Positions 42,618 through 51,512 of a stretch of 64,000 bases of DNA are shown here, piece after piece. The notes beneath the pieces are model-generated. The model ran no database searches. It worked only from the letters and a program-made list of their open reading frames with translations, and was not told the origin of the DNA. A program made the translations under genes and the position numbers. Each line of letters opens with the position of its first letter. Positions within the stretch are counted from its first letter, which is position 1. The DNA is from Gemmatimonadota bacterium (GTDB taxonomy: Bacteria; Gemmatimonadota; Gemmatimonadetes; Longimicrobiales; Gaopeijiaceae): the NCBI GenBank assembly GCA_030428885.1, contig JAUIEJ010000009.1:124001-188000 (forward strand), given 5' to 3'.

Positions 42618-45307
42618 GCGACGCTCCCCCCGACGAGGCGGGAGGTCGCTGGGCGCGGCTCGACGCCCTCTTCGCCGAAGCGGCCGACCTCCCCGACGAC
42701 GAACGCGGGGCCTTCCTGGAGGCGCTGCGCCGCGACGACGCGGCCCTGGCCGGAGAGCTCGCGTCCCTGCTGAAATGGGACTCGGCCCAGGGCGGCGCCT
42801 ACCTGGAGGACGCGGTCCACGGGGCCGTGGCCTCGATCCTGGACCGGGCCGGGCCGGACCGCCGGGGCACCCGGCTGGGCCCCTACCGGATCCTGGAGGA
42901 ACTGGGGCACGGCGGCATGGGCACGGTCTACCTGGCCGAGCGGGCCGACGGGGCCTACGAGGCCCGGGTGGCCATCAAGCTGATCCGGGGCGGCATCGCC
43001 AGTCGCGACCAGGTGCGGCGGTTCAAGGCCGAGCGCCAGATCCTGGCGGGACTCGACCACCCCAACATCGCCCGCATGCTGGACGGGGGGACCACCTCCG
43101 ACGGCCTGCCGTACGTGGTCATGGAGGTGGTGGAGGGCGAACCCATCGACAGCTACTGCGATCGGCTGCGCCTCTCGGTGGTGGACCGGATCCACCTCTT
43201 CCGCGCCGTGTGCGACGCCGTGACCTACGCCCACCGAAATCTGGTGGTGCACCGCGATCTCAAGCCGGGCAACATCCTGGTCACCGACGACGGGGTCCCC
43301 AAGCTCCTGGACTTCGGCATCGCCAAGCTCCTGGAGGCCGACGACGAGGGGCGCACCGTGGTCCGAACCGCCCTGGCCATGACCCCGGCCTACGCGAGTC
43401 CCGAGCAGGTGCGGGGCGAAACGGTGACCACGGCCACCGACGTGTACGCCCTGGGAGCCGTGTTGTACGAACTGCTCACGGGCCACCCGGCGCACCGCTT
43501 CGAGACCAGCACGCCCGGAGAGATCGAGCGGGTCATCTGCCGGGAGGGCCCGGACCGCCCCAGCACGGTGGTGACCCGGACCTTCACCTCGAGCTCGGGC
43601 GACGGCGCGCCCACACCCGCCGAGGTGGGGGGGGCCCGGAGCACCGATCCCGGGCGCCTCCGGTCCACCCTCTCCGGCGATCTCGACACGATCCTCCTCA
43701 TGGCGCTCCGGAAGGAGCCGGAACGGCGCTACGCGTCGGTGGAGGCCTTCAGCCGGGATCTGGCCAACTATCTCCTGGGACTCCCGGTGGTCGCTCGAGG
43801 CGACGCCTGGTCCTATCGGGCCCGGAAGTTCGCCTCCCGCAATCGGGGCGCCGTGGCGGGCACCACCGCCGCCGCCCTCCTGGTGACCGCCCTGGTGAGT
43901 TTCTACACCCTGCGCCTCGCCGACGAGCGGGACCGGGCCCGGGTGGAGGCCGACAAGGCCGAGCGCCTCGCCGACTTCCTGGGCGGCCTCTTCACCATCG
44001 ACGAACGGAACCCGGCGGCGGGGGCCGCGGTGACCGCCGGCGAACTCCTGGACCGGGGCGCGGCGTCGGTGGCCGAGATCGAGGATCCCGAGGTGAGGGC
44101 GGACCTCCAGTACAATCTGGGACTCGCCTACGGCAACCTGGGACTCTTCGCCCAGGCCGGGCCCATGCTGGACGCCTCCGAGGCCACCATCCGGGAACTG
44201 CGGGGGCTCGACGACCCCGAGACGTCGGCGGTACGGACGGCGGTGGCCGACATCCTCTGGGAACGGGGCGAGTACGCCGCCGCCGACTCGGTGCTCACGG
44301 CGGCGCTCCCCGGGTTCGCCGACTACCCCGAGCAGTACGCCGCCACCATCTCCAGCCGGGGCCGAGCGCTCCTGCGCCTGGGCCGGTTCGAGGAGGCCCG
44401 GGACGCCTACGAGCGGGCCCTGGCCATGTACGACGAGATGGACGGCGACCGGCGCCGGAATCGGGGCATCGTCCTGGGCCAGCTCGGACAGGTGGCCCTG
44501 GCGCTGGACGACCGGGACCAGGCCGAGGCCTACCTCCGGGACGCCGTGGCCGTCCACCGGGAGCTGGACGCCGAGGGCGACGGCGACCTTCCCACCGTGC
44601 TCCAATCCCTGGCGTCGGTGCTCCTCTCCCAGCGGAGGCTCGACGAAGCCGAACCCCTGCTCCTGGAATCCCTGGCGCTGGACGAGACGCGGCTGGGCCC
44701 CGATCACCCCCTGCTGTCGCCCACCCTCACCGAACTCAGTTCCCTCCACCTGCTCCAGGACGACCCCCAGGGCGCCCTTCCCTTCGCCCGCCGGGCCGTG
44801 GCCATCGGACGGGCGCGAGGAGAGGACCACGGCGATCTGGCCTACGACCTGGCCAGTCTGGCCCAGGTGCTGCTCCGGGCAGGGGACGCCCAGGAGGCCG
44901 AGGCCACCGCCCGGGAGGCGGTGCGGATGTCCGCGGCCACCGACGGGCCCGACAGCCCCTTCCTGGCTCGGGCCATCCTGACCCTGGGGGTGGTCCTGCG
45001 GGACCGCGGCGAGTTCTCCGAGGCCGAGGCCCGCCTGGACGAGGCCCTGGCCATCGCCGAAGCGGCCCTGCCGGCGGGACACTCGTTCACGGCCAACCTG
45101 CGCATGAACCGGGGCCAGATCCGGCAGCGCGCCGGCGACGAGGCCGGGGCCGAGGCCGACCTCCAGGCGGCCCACGGCGACTACGCGGCGGCCTTCGGCG
45201 AAGACGACCCCCGGACCCGGGAGGCCGCGGGCAGCCTGGCCGAACTCTACGAAGAAGCGGGCCGCCTCGAGGAGGCGGCCCGCTGGAGAACCCTCGCCGG
45301 CAACTGA
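42614..45307 (+). CDS. Membrane Ser/Thr protein kinase with C-terminal TPR domain
   Basis: A cytoplasmic kinase domain spans about 88-390: glycine loop G-H-G-G-M-G-T-V-Y, ATP lysine K122, H-R-D-L-K-P-G-N at 213-220 (D215), D-F-G at 233-235 and A-S-P-E-Q near 262. One transmembrane helix (412-432) follows, then an extended outside part with tetratricopeptide repeats (about 440-890; A-Y-E-R-A-L-A-M-Y-D and later similar units). The receptor-like plan suggests that TPRs bind a partner or signal outside while the kinase acts inside. GTG overlaps the sigma-factor stop, so the pair is produced together. A 13-bp hairpin occupies the end of the gene. Confidence 0.95.
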   Translation: MSDAPPDEAGGRWARLDALFAEAADLPDDERGAFLEALRRDDAALAGELASLLKWDSAQGGAYLEDAVHGAVASILDRAGPDRRGTRLGPYRILEELGHGGMGTVYLAERADGAYEARVAIKLIRGGIASRDQVRRFKAERQILAGLDHPNIARMLDGGTTSDGLPYVVMEVVEGEPIDSYCDRLRLSVVDRIHLFRAVCDAVTYAHRNLVVHRDLKPGNILVTDDGVPKLLDFGIAKLLEADDEGRTVVRTALAMTPAYASPEQVRGETVTTATDVYALGAVLYELLTGHPAHRFETSTPGEIERVICREGPDRPSTVVTRTFTSSSGDGAPTPAEVGGARSTDPGRLRSTLSGDLDTILLMALRKEPERRYASVEAFSRDLANYLLGLPVVARGDAWSYRARKFASRNRGAVAGTTAAALLVTALVSFYTLRLADERDRARVEADKAERLADFLGGLFTIDERNPAAGAAVTAGELLDRGAASVAEIEDPEVRADLQYNLGLAYGNLGLFAQAGPMLDASEATIRELRGLDDPETSAVRTAVADILWERGEYAAADSVLTAALPGFADYPEQYAATISSRGRALLRLGRFEEARDAYERALAMYDEMDGDRRRNRGIVLGQLGQVALALDDRDQAEAYLRDAVAVHRELDAEGDGDLPTVLQSLASVLLSQRRLDEAEPLLLESLALDETRLGPDHPLLSPTLTELSSLHLLQDDPQGALPFARRAVAIGRARGEDHGDLAYDLASLAQVLLRAGDAQEAEATAREAVRMSAATDGPDSPFLARAILTLGVVLRDRGEFSEAEARLDEALAIAEAALPAGHSFTANLRMNRGQIRQRAGDEAGAEADLQAAHGDYAAAFGEDDPRTREAAGSLAELYEEAGRLEEAARWRTLAGN
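45256..45284 (+). terminator. Hairpin inside the 3' end of the kinase gene
   Basis: AGCGGGCCGCCTC (45256-45268) and GAGGCGGCCCGCT (45272-45284) pair perfectly with a 3-base loop, 21 bases before the stop codon. It encodes sense residues (E-A-G-R-L-E-E-A-A-R). It may terminate or protect the transcript, or be a coincidence of GC-rich codons. Confidence 0.4.
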
Positions 45308-45319
45308 CCGGCCCGGTCG

Positions 45320-46975
45320 TCAGTTCCGGACCTCGACCCGGACGCCGGTGGCGCCGGTGGTGGCGCCCTGCCCGCCGGAGCCCGGCGCGCCCAGGGAGAA
45401 GGTGGCGCCCGACTGGGTCACCGACGCGCCCCCCGTGGTGGCGATCCCCACCGTGGGGCCCCCGCCACCGCCGCCGGCCATGCCGCCCCGGCCGCCGTTG
45501 CCACCCCGGCCGCCGGTCCCGCCCTGGCCACCGCCGCCGCCGCTCGCTCCGCCGCTGCCGCCGCTCCCGCCGCTCCCACCGGCCCCACCCGCGGCGCCGT
45601 CTCCACCGGCTCCGCCTTCGCCCGTGGCCAGGTCGCTGTCCCGGACGTCCACCGTGGATCCGTCGGTGGCCATGAGGGCGATGCTGGCCCCGCCACCCTG
45701 GCCGCCGGTGCCCGCCCGGCCGCCGTACCCGCCGCCGCCGCCACCGCCACCGCCGCCACCGCACAGGCCCACCACCGCGCCGCCCCCACCGCCCCCACCC
45801 CCGCCGCCGCCGCCGGTGCTGCCGTTCCCGCCGTTGCCCCCGCCCGCCGGCGCGTAGCCGGTGCGGGTCAGGGTGCCGAACGATGACCCGCCGCTCCCGT
45901 TGGACCCGTCCTGCCCGTTCCCTCCCGACTGTCCGTTGCTGCCCCGTCCGCCCAGTCCGCCGCCCACGCCGCCGCCGCCGGCCCGGGAACCGCTGGCCCG
46001 GGAGCCCGACGAGCCGCCGAACGCCCCGCCGTTTCCGCCGCTGCCGCCGCGATTGGCCCCCGATCCGCCGCCGCCGCCCGGGTTGCTGCAGCCGCCGGAC
46101 CGCTCGCCGGCCCCGCCGCGGCTCCCGGACGACCCGTTGGACCCGGCCACGCCGTCGCGCCCGTCGGCGCCCCGACCCGCCAGCAGCTCACTGTGGCGGA
46201 GCCGGACGTCGCTGGAGGCGATGATGCGGAGGGCCACGGAGCTGGCCCCGGCCTCGGCGGCGTCGGCCGCCTCGATCCGCAGTCCCTCCAGCACCACGCC
46301 GTCGGCGTCGTCCAGCGTCACGGCCACGGGCCCGCCCCGGACCACCGCCCGGTAGGTGGCCACGTCCCGGGTCCAGGTGGCGGCGTCGAAGCCGCCGTAG
46401 AGGTCCACCCCCGCGCTGAGGGTCAGGGTTTCGGCGTACGTGCCCTGGGCGATGTAGACGTCGGCCCCGCTGGACGTCGCCGCGTCGATGGCCCCCTGCA
46501 GGGTGGCCATGGGCTGGTCCCGGGTGCCGGGATTGCCGTCGCTCCCCGAGGGCGACACGAACACGGCGGCCGACCGGTCGGCCAGCACCGTCACCCGCAC
46601 CGAGGCGGGCGAACTGGAGGCGGCACCGTCGTTCACCACCAGGGAGAACTCCAGGGTGGACACGTCGTTCGGCGCGTTGAAGGTGGGCGTGGCCGAACCG
46701 GCCAGATTGCCCACCGACGGGCCGGAGATCTGGGTCCAGGCGTAGGAGAGGGCGTCGCCGTCGGGGTCGTTGGATGCCGAGCCGTCGAGCTGTACCACGC
46801 CGCCGGTGCTCACCGTGGCGTCGGCCCCCGCCGACGCCGTGGGCGCCGTGTTGGTGTCGCCGCCGTCGCCGGGGCCCGTGAGGTTGTTGGATTCGGTGCT
46901 GCAGGCGGCCGAGAAGCCCGCCACGAAGACGGCCAGCAGGGCGTCGCGTCGGATGCGGGAGAGGGTGCGGTACAT
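45320..46975 (-). CDS. Glycine-rich (PGRS-like) secreted lipoprotein with PKD-like and beta-helix parts
   Basis: This 551-residue lipoprotein has the signal F-V-A-G-F-S-A-A-C, a PKD/cadherin-like domain (about 40-130, with A-D-A-T-V-S-T-G-G and D-P-D-G-D-A-L-S-Y-A-W), then a DUF1565-like or parallel beta-helix start (V-S-P-S-G-S-D-G-N-P-G-T). Residues about 265-520 are dominated by G-G-X runs and resemble mycobacterial PE_PGRS or collagen-like low complexity. It is probably a surface protein. GGAGG precedes ATG at 46975. The gene is convergent with the kinase gene (12-base gap). Function unknown. Confidence 0.8.
   Translation of the reverse strand: MYRTLSRIRRDALLAVFVAGFSAACSTESNNLTGPGDGGDTNTAPTASAGADATVSTGGVVQLDGSASNDPDGDALSYAWTQISGPSVGNLAGSATPTFNAPNDVSTLEFSLVVNDGAASSSPASVRVTVLADRSAAVFVSPSGSDGNPGTRDQPMATLQGAIDAATSSGADVYIAQGTYAETLTLSAGVDLYGGFDAATWTRDVATYRAVVRGGPVAVTLDDADGVVLEGLRIEAADAAEAGASSVALRIIASSDVRLRHSELLAGRGADGRDGVAGSNGSSGSRGGAGERSGGCSNPGGGGGSGANRGGSGGNGGAFGGSSGSRASGSRAGGGGVGGGLGGRGSNGQSGGNGQDGSNGSGGSSFGTLTRTGYAPAGGGNGGNGSTGGGGGGGGGGGGAVVGLCGGGGGGGGGGGYGGRAGTGGQGGGASIALMATDGSTVDVRDSDLATGEGGAGGDGAAGGAGGSGGSGGSGGASGGGGGQGGTGGRGGNGGRGGMAGGGGGGPTVGIATTGGASVTQSGATFSLGAPGSGGQGATTGATGVRVEVRN
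45350..46180 (-). repeat. Low-complexity Gly-rich coding repeat
   Basis: This part of the lipoprotein gene is a run of GGN-type glycine codons, visible on the forward strand as repeated CCGCC/CCACC. It is imperfect, with no fixed unit, and is prone to sequencing or assembly error. Confidence 0.7.
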
Positions 46976-47038
46976 GGTGTCCTCCAGGGGTTGTCATTGG
47001 GTCTCACCCCGGGAAGCGCCGCTCCACCGTCTCGTTTT

Positions 47039-49204
47039 TCATCGCTCCGGACCGAGCACCCCCCGCACCGCCGGTCCCACCCGGTCCATGCTCCGCACCA
47101 CCGGCACCCCGGCGGCCCTCAGACGACGGCGCATCCAGTCGTGTCCCGGGCCGGCGTCCACCACGGCCAGCCACGGCTTGGTCGTGCTCCGCCAGAGCTC
47201 CACCAGGCGGCTCGTCACGTCGCCCCCTCCGGGTTCGGGCAGAGGTGCCGTGCCCTCCAGGGGGGTGTCCAGGGCCGGCGTCAGGGGGACACACCCCACC
47301 ACCCCCACATCGACCTCCGGATCGTCGAGGATCGCCGCGGCCGCGGCGACGAAGGCCTCGTCGCCCAGCATGGGCGTCACGTCGAGAGGGTGGACCACCG
47401 GGACGTAGTCGGCCACGCCGGCCCCCTCCAGCACCGCCTCGAGACGCCGGCTGGTTGCGGCGGCCAGGGCCGGCGCCTCGAGCCCTCCCAACCCGTCGGC
47501 GGCCGCCACCGTCTCGAACCCGGCGTTGGACACCACCCCCAGGCGCGGCCCCGGGGCGTCGCGATGGGCCCACGCCGCCAGGAGGGCCACGGCGTCTTCG
47601 AAGGCGGTGAGGGTCTCCACCACAGCCACGCCGGCCCCCCGGCAGACTTCCCGGAGCACCCGGGCGTCTCCCGCCACCGACGCCGTGTGCGACGCCGCGG
47701 CCTCCCGCCCCGCCGACGTCCGCCCCGCCGGGTACACCAGGGCCGGGCGCCCGCGCTCCACCGAGGCGGCCAGGGCGTCGATCCAGCGGGCGCCGTCGCC
47801 CCGGGCGAAGCCCTCCACGTACCAGGCCGACGCCCGCACCTCGTCGTCCCGGGCCAGGGCCTGGGCCACCCGGCCCAGGGTCACGTCGGCCTGGTTCCCC
47901 AGGGTGATCACGTAGCGGGGGTTCAGCTCGTCCAGGGCCGCCAGCCGGGTCAGGGCGAAGGCGCCGCTCTGGGAGACCAGGGCCAGGGGCGCCGGCTCGC
48001 CTTCCGGAAACCGGACCCGGTCCCGGGGCAGGAACAGCGTGTCGATCCGCCCCGGGACGCTGCGCACCCCCAGGCAGTTGGGCCCCACCACCACCGGCGC
48101 CTCGCCCCGGGCGCGACCGGGTTCCAGGGCCTCCTGGACCTCGTCGGCCTCCATACCTCCCGACACCAGCACCACGGCCCGGGCCACGGCCGTCTCCGCC
48201 GCGATGCGGAGCACCTCCGCGGCGGGTCGGGCCGCCACCGCCACGGCCAGGAGGTCCACGGGCTCCAGGGCCTCCACGGCGTCGACGCAGCGGCACCCGT
48301 CCAGCTCGGCCCGCCCCGGCTTCACCACCTGGACCGCCTCCGGATCGAACCCCGCCTCCAGGACGTTCCGCAGGATGATCCGCCCCGGATTGCGGCCTCG
48401 GGCCGAGGCCCCCACCACCGCCACGCTCCGGGGATGGAGCATCTCCAGCACGCGGGCCGGATCCACCGCTGCGCCGGCGGGGGCCCGGACCCCGGCGGCG
48501 GGCATCGCCCGGTGCCCCAGGGCGTCCAGGGCGACCCACCGCCCCCCCACCCACCGCACCGGGTTGAACTCCAGATCGACCAGGCCCGCCTCCGCCGCCT
48601 CGGGCCCCCACGCCGCCAGGGCGTCCACCGCGGAGGCCAGCGCCTCCAGGGCGGCGGAGGCGTCGGCGGCCCCCGTGAGGGCGGCCTCCACGAATCCCCG
48701 GCGGGGGAGCGCCCCACCCCCTCGGGTCATCCACGGCCCCGCCCCCTCCCGGAGGGCGTCGGTCCGGGCTTCGGCCCCCACCCCGCCCGGCGCCACCACC
48801 ACCACCGGCCCCCACGCCGCCGTGGTCCGGAGCCCCAGGAGGAGCTCGCCCCCGCCGTCGCCCGGGCCGGCCTCCACCCATCCCTCCACCAGGTAGGTCA
48901 CGTCCGGGGCCCCGAACCGTCGGGCGAGACGGGCCACGGCGTCCCGCACCGCCGGGCCCCGGGCCGCCACCGTCTCCAGGGCGCCCTCCCGGCTGCGATG
49001 CACCACCCGGGGCGACACGACCTTGACCACCACCCGCGCCACGGGCCACGCCTCCACCACCCCCTCGCCCAGCTCCCCCGCGTGGGTCAGGCCCACCCGG
49101 GGGGGCGTCGCCAGCCCCAGGGCGTCGGCCACCTCCAGCCCGGCGTCCTCCAGGATCACCGGATCCCCGTGGCGCCGGAGGCGGAGGGTGGCGGGGTGGC
49201 TCAC
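47039..49204 (-). CDS. NDP-forming acyl-CoA synthetase with permuted domain order
   Basis: A 721-residue enzyme of the acetate-CoA ligase (ADP-forming) type. The ATP-grasp (beta) part comes first (about 1-225; V-V-V-K-V-V-S and V-D-L-E-F-N-P-V), then the CoA-binding and succinyl-CoA-ligase-like (alpha) domains with S-V-A-V-V-G-A-S-A-R-G-R-N-P-G near residue 247, V-G-P-N-C-L-G-V and the phosphorylatable histidine in A-S-H-T-A-S-V. It would split acyl-CoA with ADP and phosphate into acid plus ATP. The GTG start overlaps the iorB stop, so it should act on the acyl-CoA made by IorAB. Confidence 0.85.
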   Translation of the reverse strand: MSHPATLRLRRHGDPVILEDAGLEVADALGLATPPRVGLTHAGELGEGVVEAWPVARVVVKVVSPRVVHRSREGALETVAARGPAVRDAVARLARRFGAPDVTYLVEGWVEAGPGDGGGELLLGLRTTAAWGPVVVVAPGGVGAEARTDALREGAGPWMTRGGGALPRRGFVEAALTGAADASAALEALASAVDALAAWGPEAAEAGLVDLEFNPVRWVGGRWVALDALGHRAMPAAGVRAPAGAAVDPARVLEMLHPRSVAVVGASARGRNPGRIILRNVLEAGFDPEAVQVVKPGRAELDGCRCVDAVEALEPVDLLAVAVAARPAAEVLRIAAETAVARAVVLVSGGMEADEVQEALEPGRARGEAPVVVGPNCLGVRSVPGRIDTLFLPRDRVRFPEGEPAPLALVSQSGAFALTRLAALDELNPRYVITLGNQADVTLGRVAQALARDDEVRASAWYVEGFARGDGARWIDALAASVERGRPALVYPAGRTSAGREAAASHTASVAGDARVLREVCRGAGVAVVETLTAFEDAVALLAAWAHRDAPGPRLGVVSNAGFETVAAADGLGGLEAPALAAATSRRLEAVLEGAGVADYVPVVHPLDVTPMLGDEAFVAAAAAILDDPEVDVGVVGCVPLTPALDTPLEGTAPLPEPGGGDVTSRLVELWRSTTKPWLAVVDAGPGHDWMRRRLRAAGVPVVRSMDRVGPAVRGVLGPER

Positions 49205-49785
49205 GAGTTCGGGGCCTCGGCCTGGGCCAGGCCCGCCGACAGCGCCTTCAGGTTGGCCTGGACGATCCGGTCCCCCCGGGCCTCGAAGGCGTCCCGGAGC
49301 ACGCCCTCCACCCCCTCCACGTCCAGGGGCAGGAAGGGGAGGGCGGCGCCGGCCACCACCACGTTGGCCGACTTCGCCGCCCCGGCCTCCCGGGCCAGGG
49401 CCACCGCCGGCACCAGCACCGCCCGGGGCAGCGCCCGGATGCGGGCGTGGAGCTCGTCGAGGGGCGGGTAGCCGTCCATGTCGTCCACGGGGTCGGCGGC
49501 GGCCACGGTCACCCCCTGGGGGGCCAGGCGATGGACGTGGCGCAGAGCCTCCAGGGGCTCGGTGGCCAGGAGGAGGTCGGCCCGCCCCCGGGCGATCTGG
49601 GGCCCGGCGATGGGCGCATCCGACAGCCGGAGCGTGGCCTCCACCGCCCCCCCGCGCTGACTCATGCCGTGGATCTCCCCCTGGCGCACGTGGAGTCCCC
49701 GGCGCCGGGCGGCTTCGGCCAGGATCCCGGCCAGGGTGAGCACGCCCTGGCCGCCGACGCCGCACAACACCACGTCGATCTTCAC
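49201..49785 (-). CDS. iorB: Indolepyruvate oxidoreductase beta subunit-like
   Basis: A 194-residue 2-oxoacid:ferredoxin oxidoreductase gamma/beta-type subunit, with L-C-G-V-G-G-Q-G-V-L-T-L near the start and the motif G-M-S-Q-R-G-G-A-V. IorB pairs with the thiamine-binding IorA to turn aryl pyruvates into aryl acetyl-CoA with reduction of ferredoxin. GTG at 49785 overlaps the iorA stop, and its own stop overlaps the synthetase start, so the three proteins form a tight operon. Confidence 0.88.
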   Translation of the reverse strand: MKIDVVLCGVGGQGVLTLAGILAEAARRRGLHVRQGEIHGMSQRGGAVEATLRLSDAPIAGPQIARGRADLLLATEPLEALRHVHRLAPQGVTVAAADPVDDMDGYPPLDELHARIRALPRAVLVPAVALAREAGAAKSANVVVAGAALPFLPLDVEGVEGVLRDAFEARGDRIVQANLKALSAGLAQAEAPNS

Positions 49786-51404
49786 CCGACCGCCCCGGCG
49801 GCCTCGGCCCGCTTCCGGTGCCGAGCGGCGACGATGCACTCCCGCACACCCACGATCACCGACAACCCCTCGTGCCGGAGTTCCCGCTCCAGCAGCGTCG
49901 CCATCTCGTCCACGCTCCGGGGGTGGACCTCGATCTGGTGCACGTGCTCCGGGTCCACGCCCACCCCCAGGATCACGGGAAGGAGGCGCGAGTCCGGGAG
50001 AATCGTGGGCTGCTGCCCCGTCATTCCCACCGTCTCGTTGTCCAGCACCAGGACGGTCATGGGCGAGTCGTGGGCCGCCGCATCCATCAGGGCCGTCACC
50101 CCCGAGTGGAGGAAGGTGCTGTCGCCGATCACCGCCAGCACCGGTCGCATGCCGGCGTCGGAGGCGCCCTTGGCCATGCCGATGGACGCCCCCATGCACA
50201 CGCACGACTCGATGGCCCCCAGCGGCGGGAGCGCCCCCAGGGTGTAGCAGCCGATGTCCCCGGTGACCGCCCACTCGTCGAACCCCTTCAGCGCCTCCCC
50301 CAGGGCGGCGTACGAGTCCCGGTGGGGGCAGCCTTGGCAGAGCCGAGGCGGTCGCGCCGGAAGCGCCCCGACGGCGGGTAGGGCCTTCCGCGGCGCCAGT
50401 CCCAGAGCGGCCCGCACCGTGTCGGGCGTGAGCTCCCCGTCCTCCGGGAGAGCCCCGCTCCGGCGTCCCTCCACCGACCACCGGGTGGGAAGGGCGCCGG
50501 CCAGGAGTCCCTCCACGTAGGGATACCCGTTCTCCAACACCAGCACGGCGTCCAGGTCGGCGGCGAAGTCCCGTACCACTTCCGTGGGCAGTGGAAAGGC
50601 GCCCAGGTGCAGCCACGGCGGAGGCGCCTCGAGGTCCGGGGCGTTGTCCAGGTAGGGGGCCCGGGCCGACCCCACGGTGATGATCCCCCGCCGACCGTCT
50701 CCGCCCTGCACCACGGCGTGGTGGGCGGCCCACTCCTCCAGCGCCCCCTGCCCCTCCAGATGCTCCCGCCACAGGCGACGGGCGTTGGCCGGGAGCAGCA
50801 CCCAATCCCTCGGCGAATCGGGCTTCGAGGGGCCCGCGGCCGCCTCGGGCTCGACGCACACCACCTCGCTGCGGCCGTGGCAGAGGCGGGTCACGAGGCG
50901 CACCACGACGGGGACCCCGTAGCGCTCCGACACCGCGAAGGCCTCCCGGGTCAGGTCGTAGGCCTCCTGCCCATCGGCGGGCTCCAGGACCGGAATCCGG
51001 GCGAACTCGGCCAGCACCCGGGAATCCTGCTCGTTCTGGGAGGAGTGCATTCCGGGGTCGTCGGCCACCGCCACCACCAGGCCGCCCCGGATGCCCACCA
51101 GGGCCGCGTTCACGAAGGCGTCCATGGCGACGTTCAGCCCCACGTGCTTCATGGCCACCAGCACCCGCCGACCCAGCATGGAGACGCCCAATCCCTGCTC
51201 GAGCGCCGTCTTCTCGTTGGCGGTCCAGTGGGCCACGACGTCGAACTCGGCGGCGTGGCGCTCCACCGTCTCCAGGATCTCGGTGGAGGGGGTGCCGGGG
51301 TAGGCGTAGGCCGCGGCGATGCCGGCGTGCAGCGCCGCCAGGGCCACCGCTTCGTCGCCCAGGACGAAACGGGGGAGAGGCGGCGCCGGGTGTTCGGGCG
51401 TCAT
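49782..51404 (-). CDS. iorA: Indolepyruvate oxidoreductase alpha subunit-like, without ferredoxin domain
   Basis: A 540-residue alpha subunit. The N-terminal pyrimidine domain has Y-P-G-T-P-S-T-E-I and M-K-H-V-G-L-N-V-A, and the thiamine-diphosphate domain has C-Q-G-C-P-H-R, G-D-I-G-C-Y-T-L-G and I-G-D-S-T-F-L-H-S-G-V. Usual IorA is over 600 residues and ends with a two-cluster ferredoxin module; here the protein stops after I-V-G-V-R-E-C-I-V-A-A-R-H-R-K-R-A, so those clusters are absent. The remaining cysteines (C-Q-G-C) could not make two clusters. Electron transfer must then use another ferredoxin, or the enzyme has a non-oxidative role. Confidence 0.88.
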   Translation of the reverse strand: MTPEHPAPPLPRFVLGDEAVALAALHAGIAAAYAYPGTPSTEILETVERHAAEFDVVAHWTANEKTALEQGLGVSMLGRRVLVAMKHVGLNVAMDAFVNAALVGIRGGLVVAVADDPGMHSSQNEQDSRVLAEFARIPVLEPADGQEAYDLTREAFAVSERYGVPVVVRLVTRLCHGRSEVVCVEPEAAAGPSKPDSPRDWVLLPANARRLWREHLEGQGALEEWAAHHAVVQGGDGRRGIITVGSARAPYLDNAPDLEAPPPWLHLGAFPLPTEVVRDFAADLDAVLVLENGYPYVEGLLAGALPTRWSVEGRRSGALPEDGELTPDTVRAALGLAPRKALPAVGALPARPPRLCQGCPHRDSYAALGEALKGFDEWAVTGDIGCYTLGALPPLGAIESCVCMGASIGMAKGASDAGMRPVLAVIGDSTFLHSGVTALMDAAAHDSPMTVLVLDNETVGMTGQQPTILPDSRLLPVILGVGVDPEHVHQIEVHPRSVDEMATLLERELRHEGLSVIVGVRECIVAARHRKRAEAAGAVG

Positions 51405-51484
51405 GGGGACTCCGGTGCGAGGGTTCCCTACCCCTCTACGATCCCACCGGGGCCCTCACCTCGTCTGCGGGAGCCGTTCCCCGT

Positions 51485-51511
51485 CCGCGTGTACGGGGAT
51501 TCCCCACGCGG
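51485..51511 (-). terminator. Hairpin after the DUF5916 gene
   Basis: On the reverse strand CCGCGT GGGG AAT CCCC gtac ACGCGG folds with stems of 6 and 4 bp around a four-base bulge, directly after the stop at 51513. Confidence 0.45.
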
Positions 51512-51512
51512 G

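Noticed and set aside
45350-46180. Possible CRISPR-like or tandem repeat
   Set aside because: The repeats are irregular GGN codons of a glycine-rich protein, with no constant repeat/spacer length.
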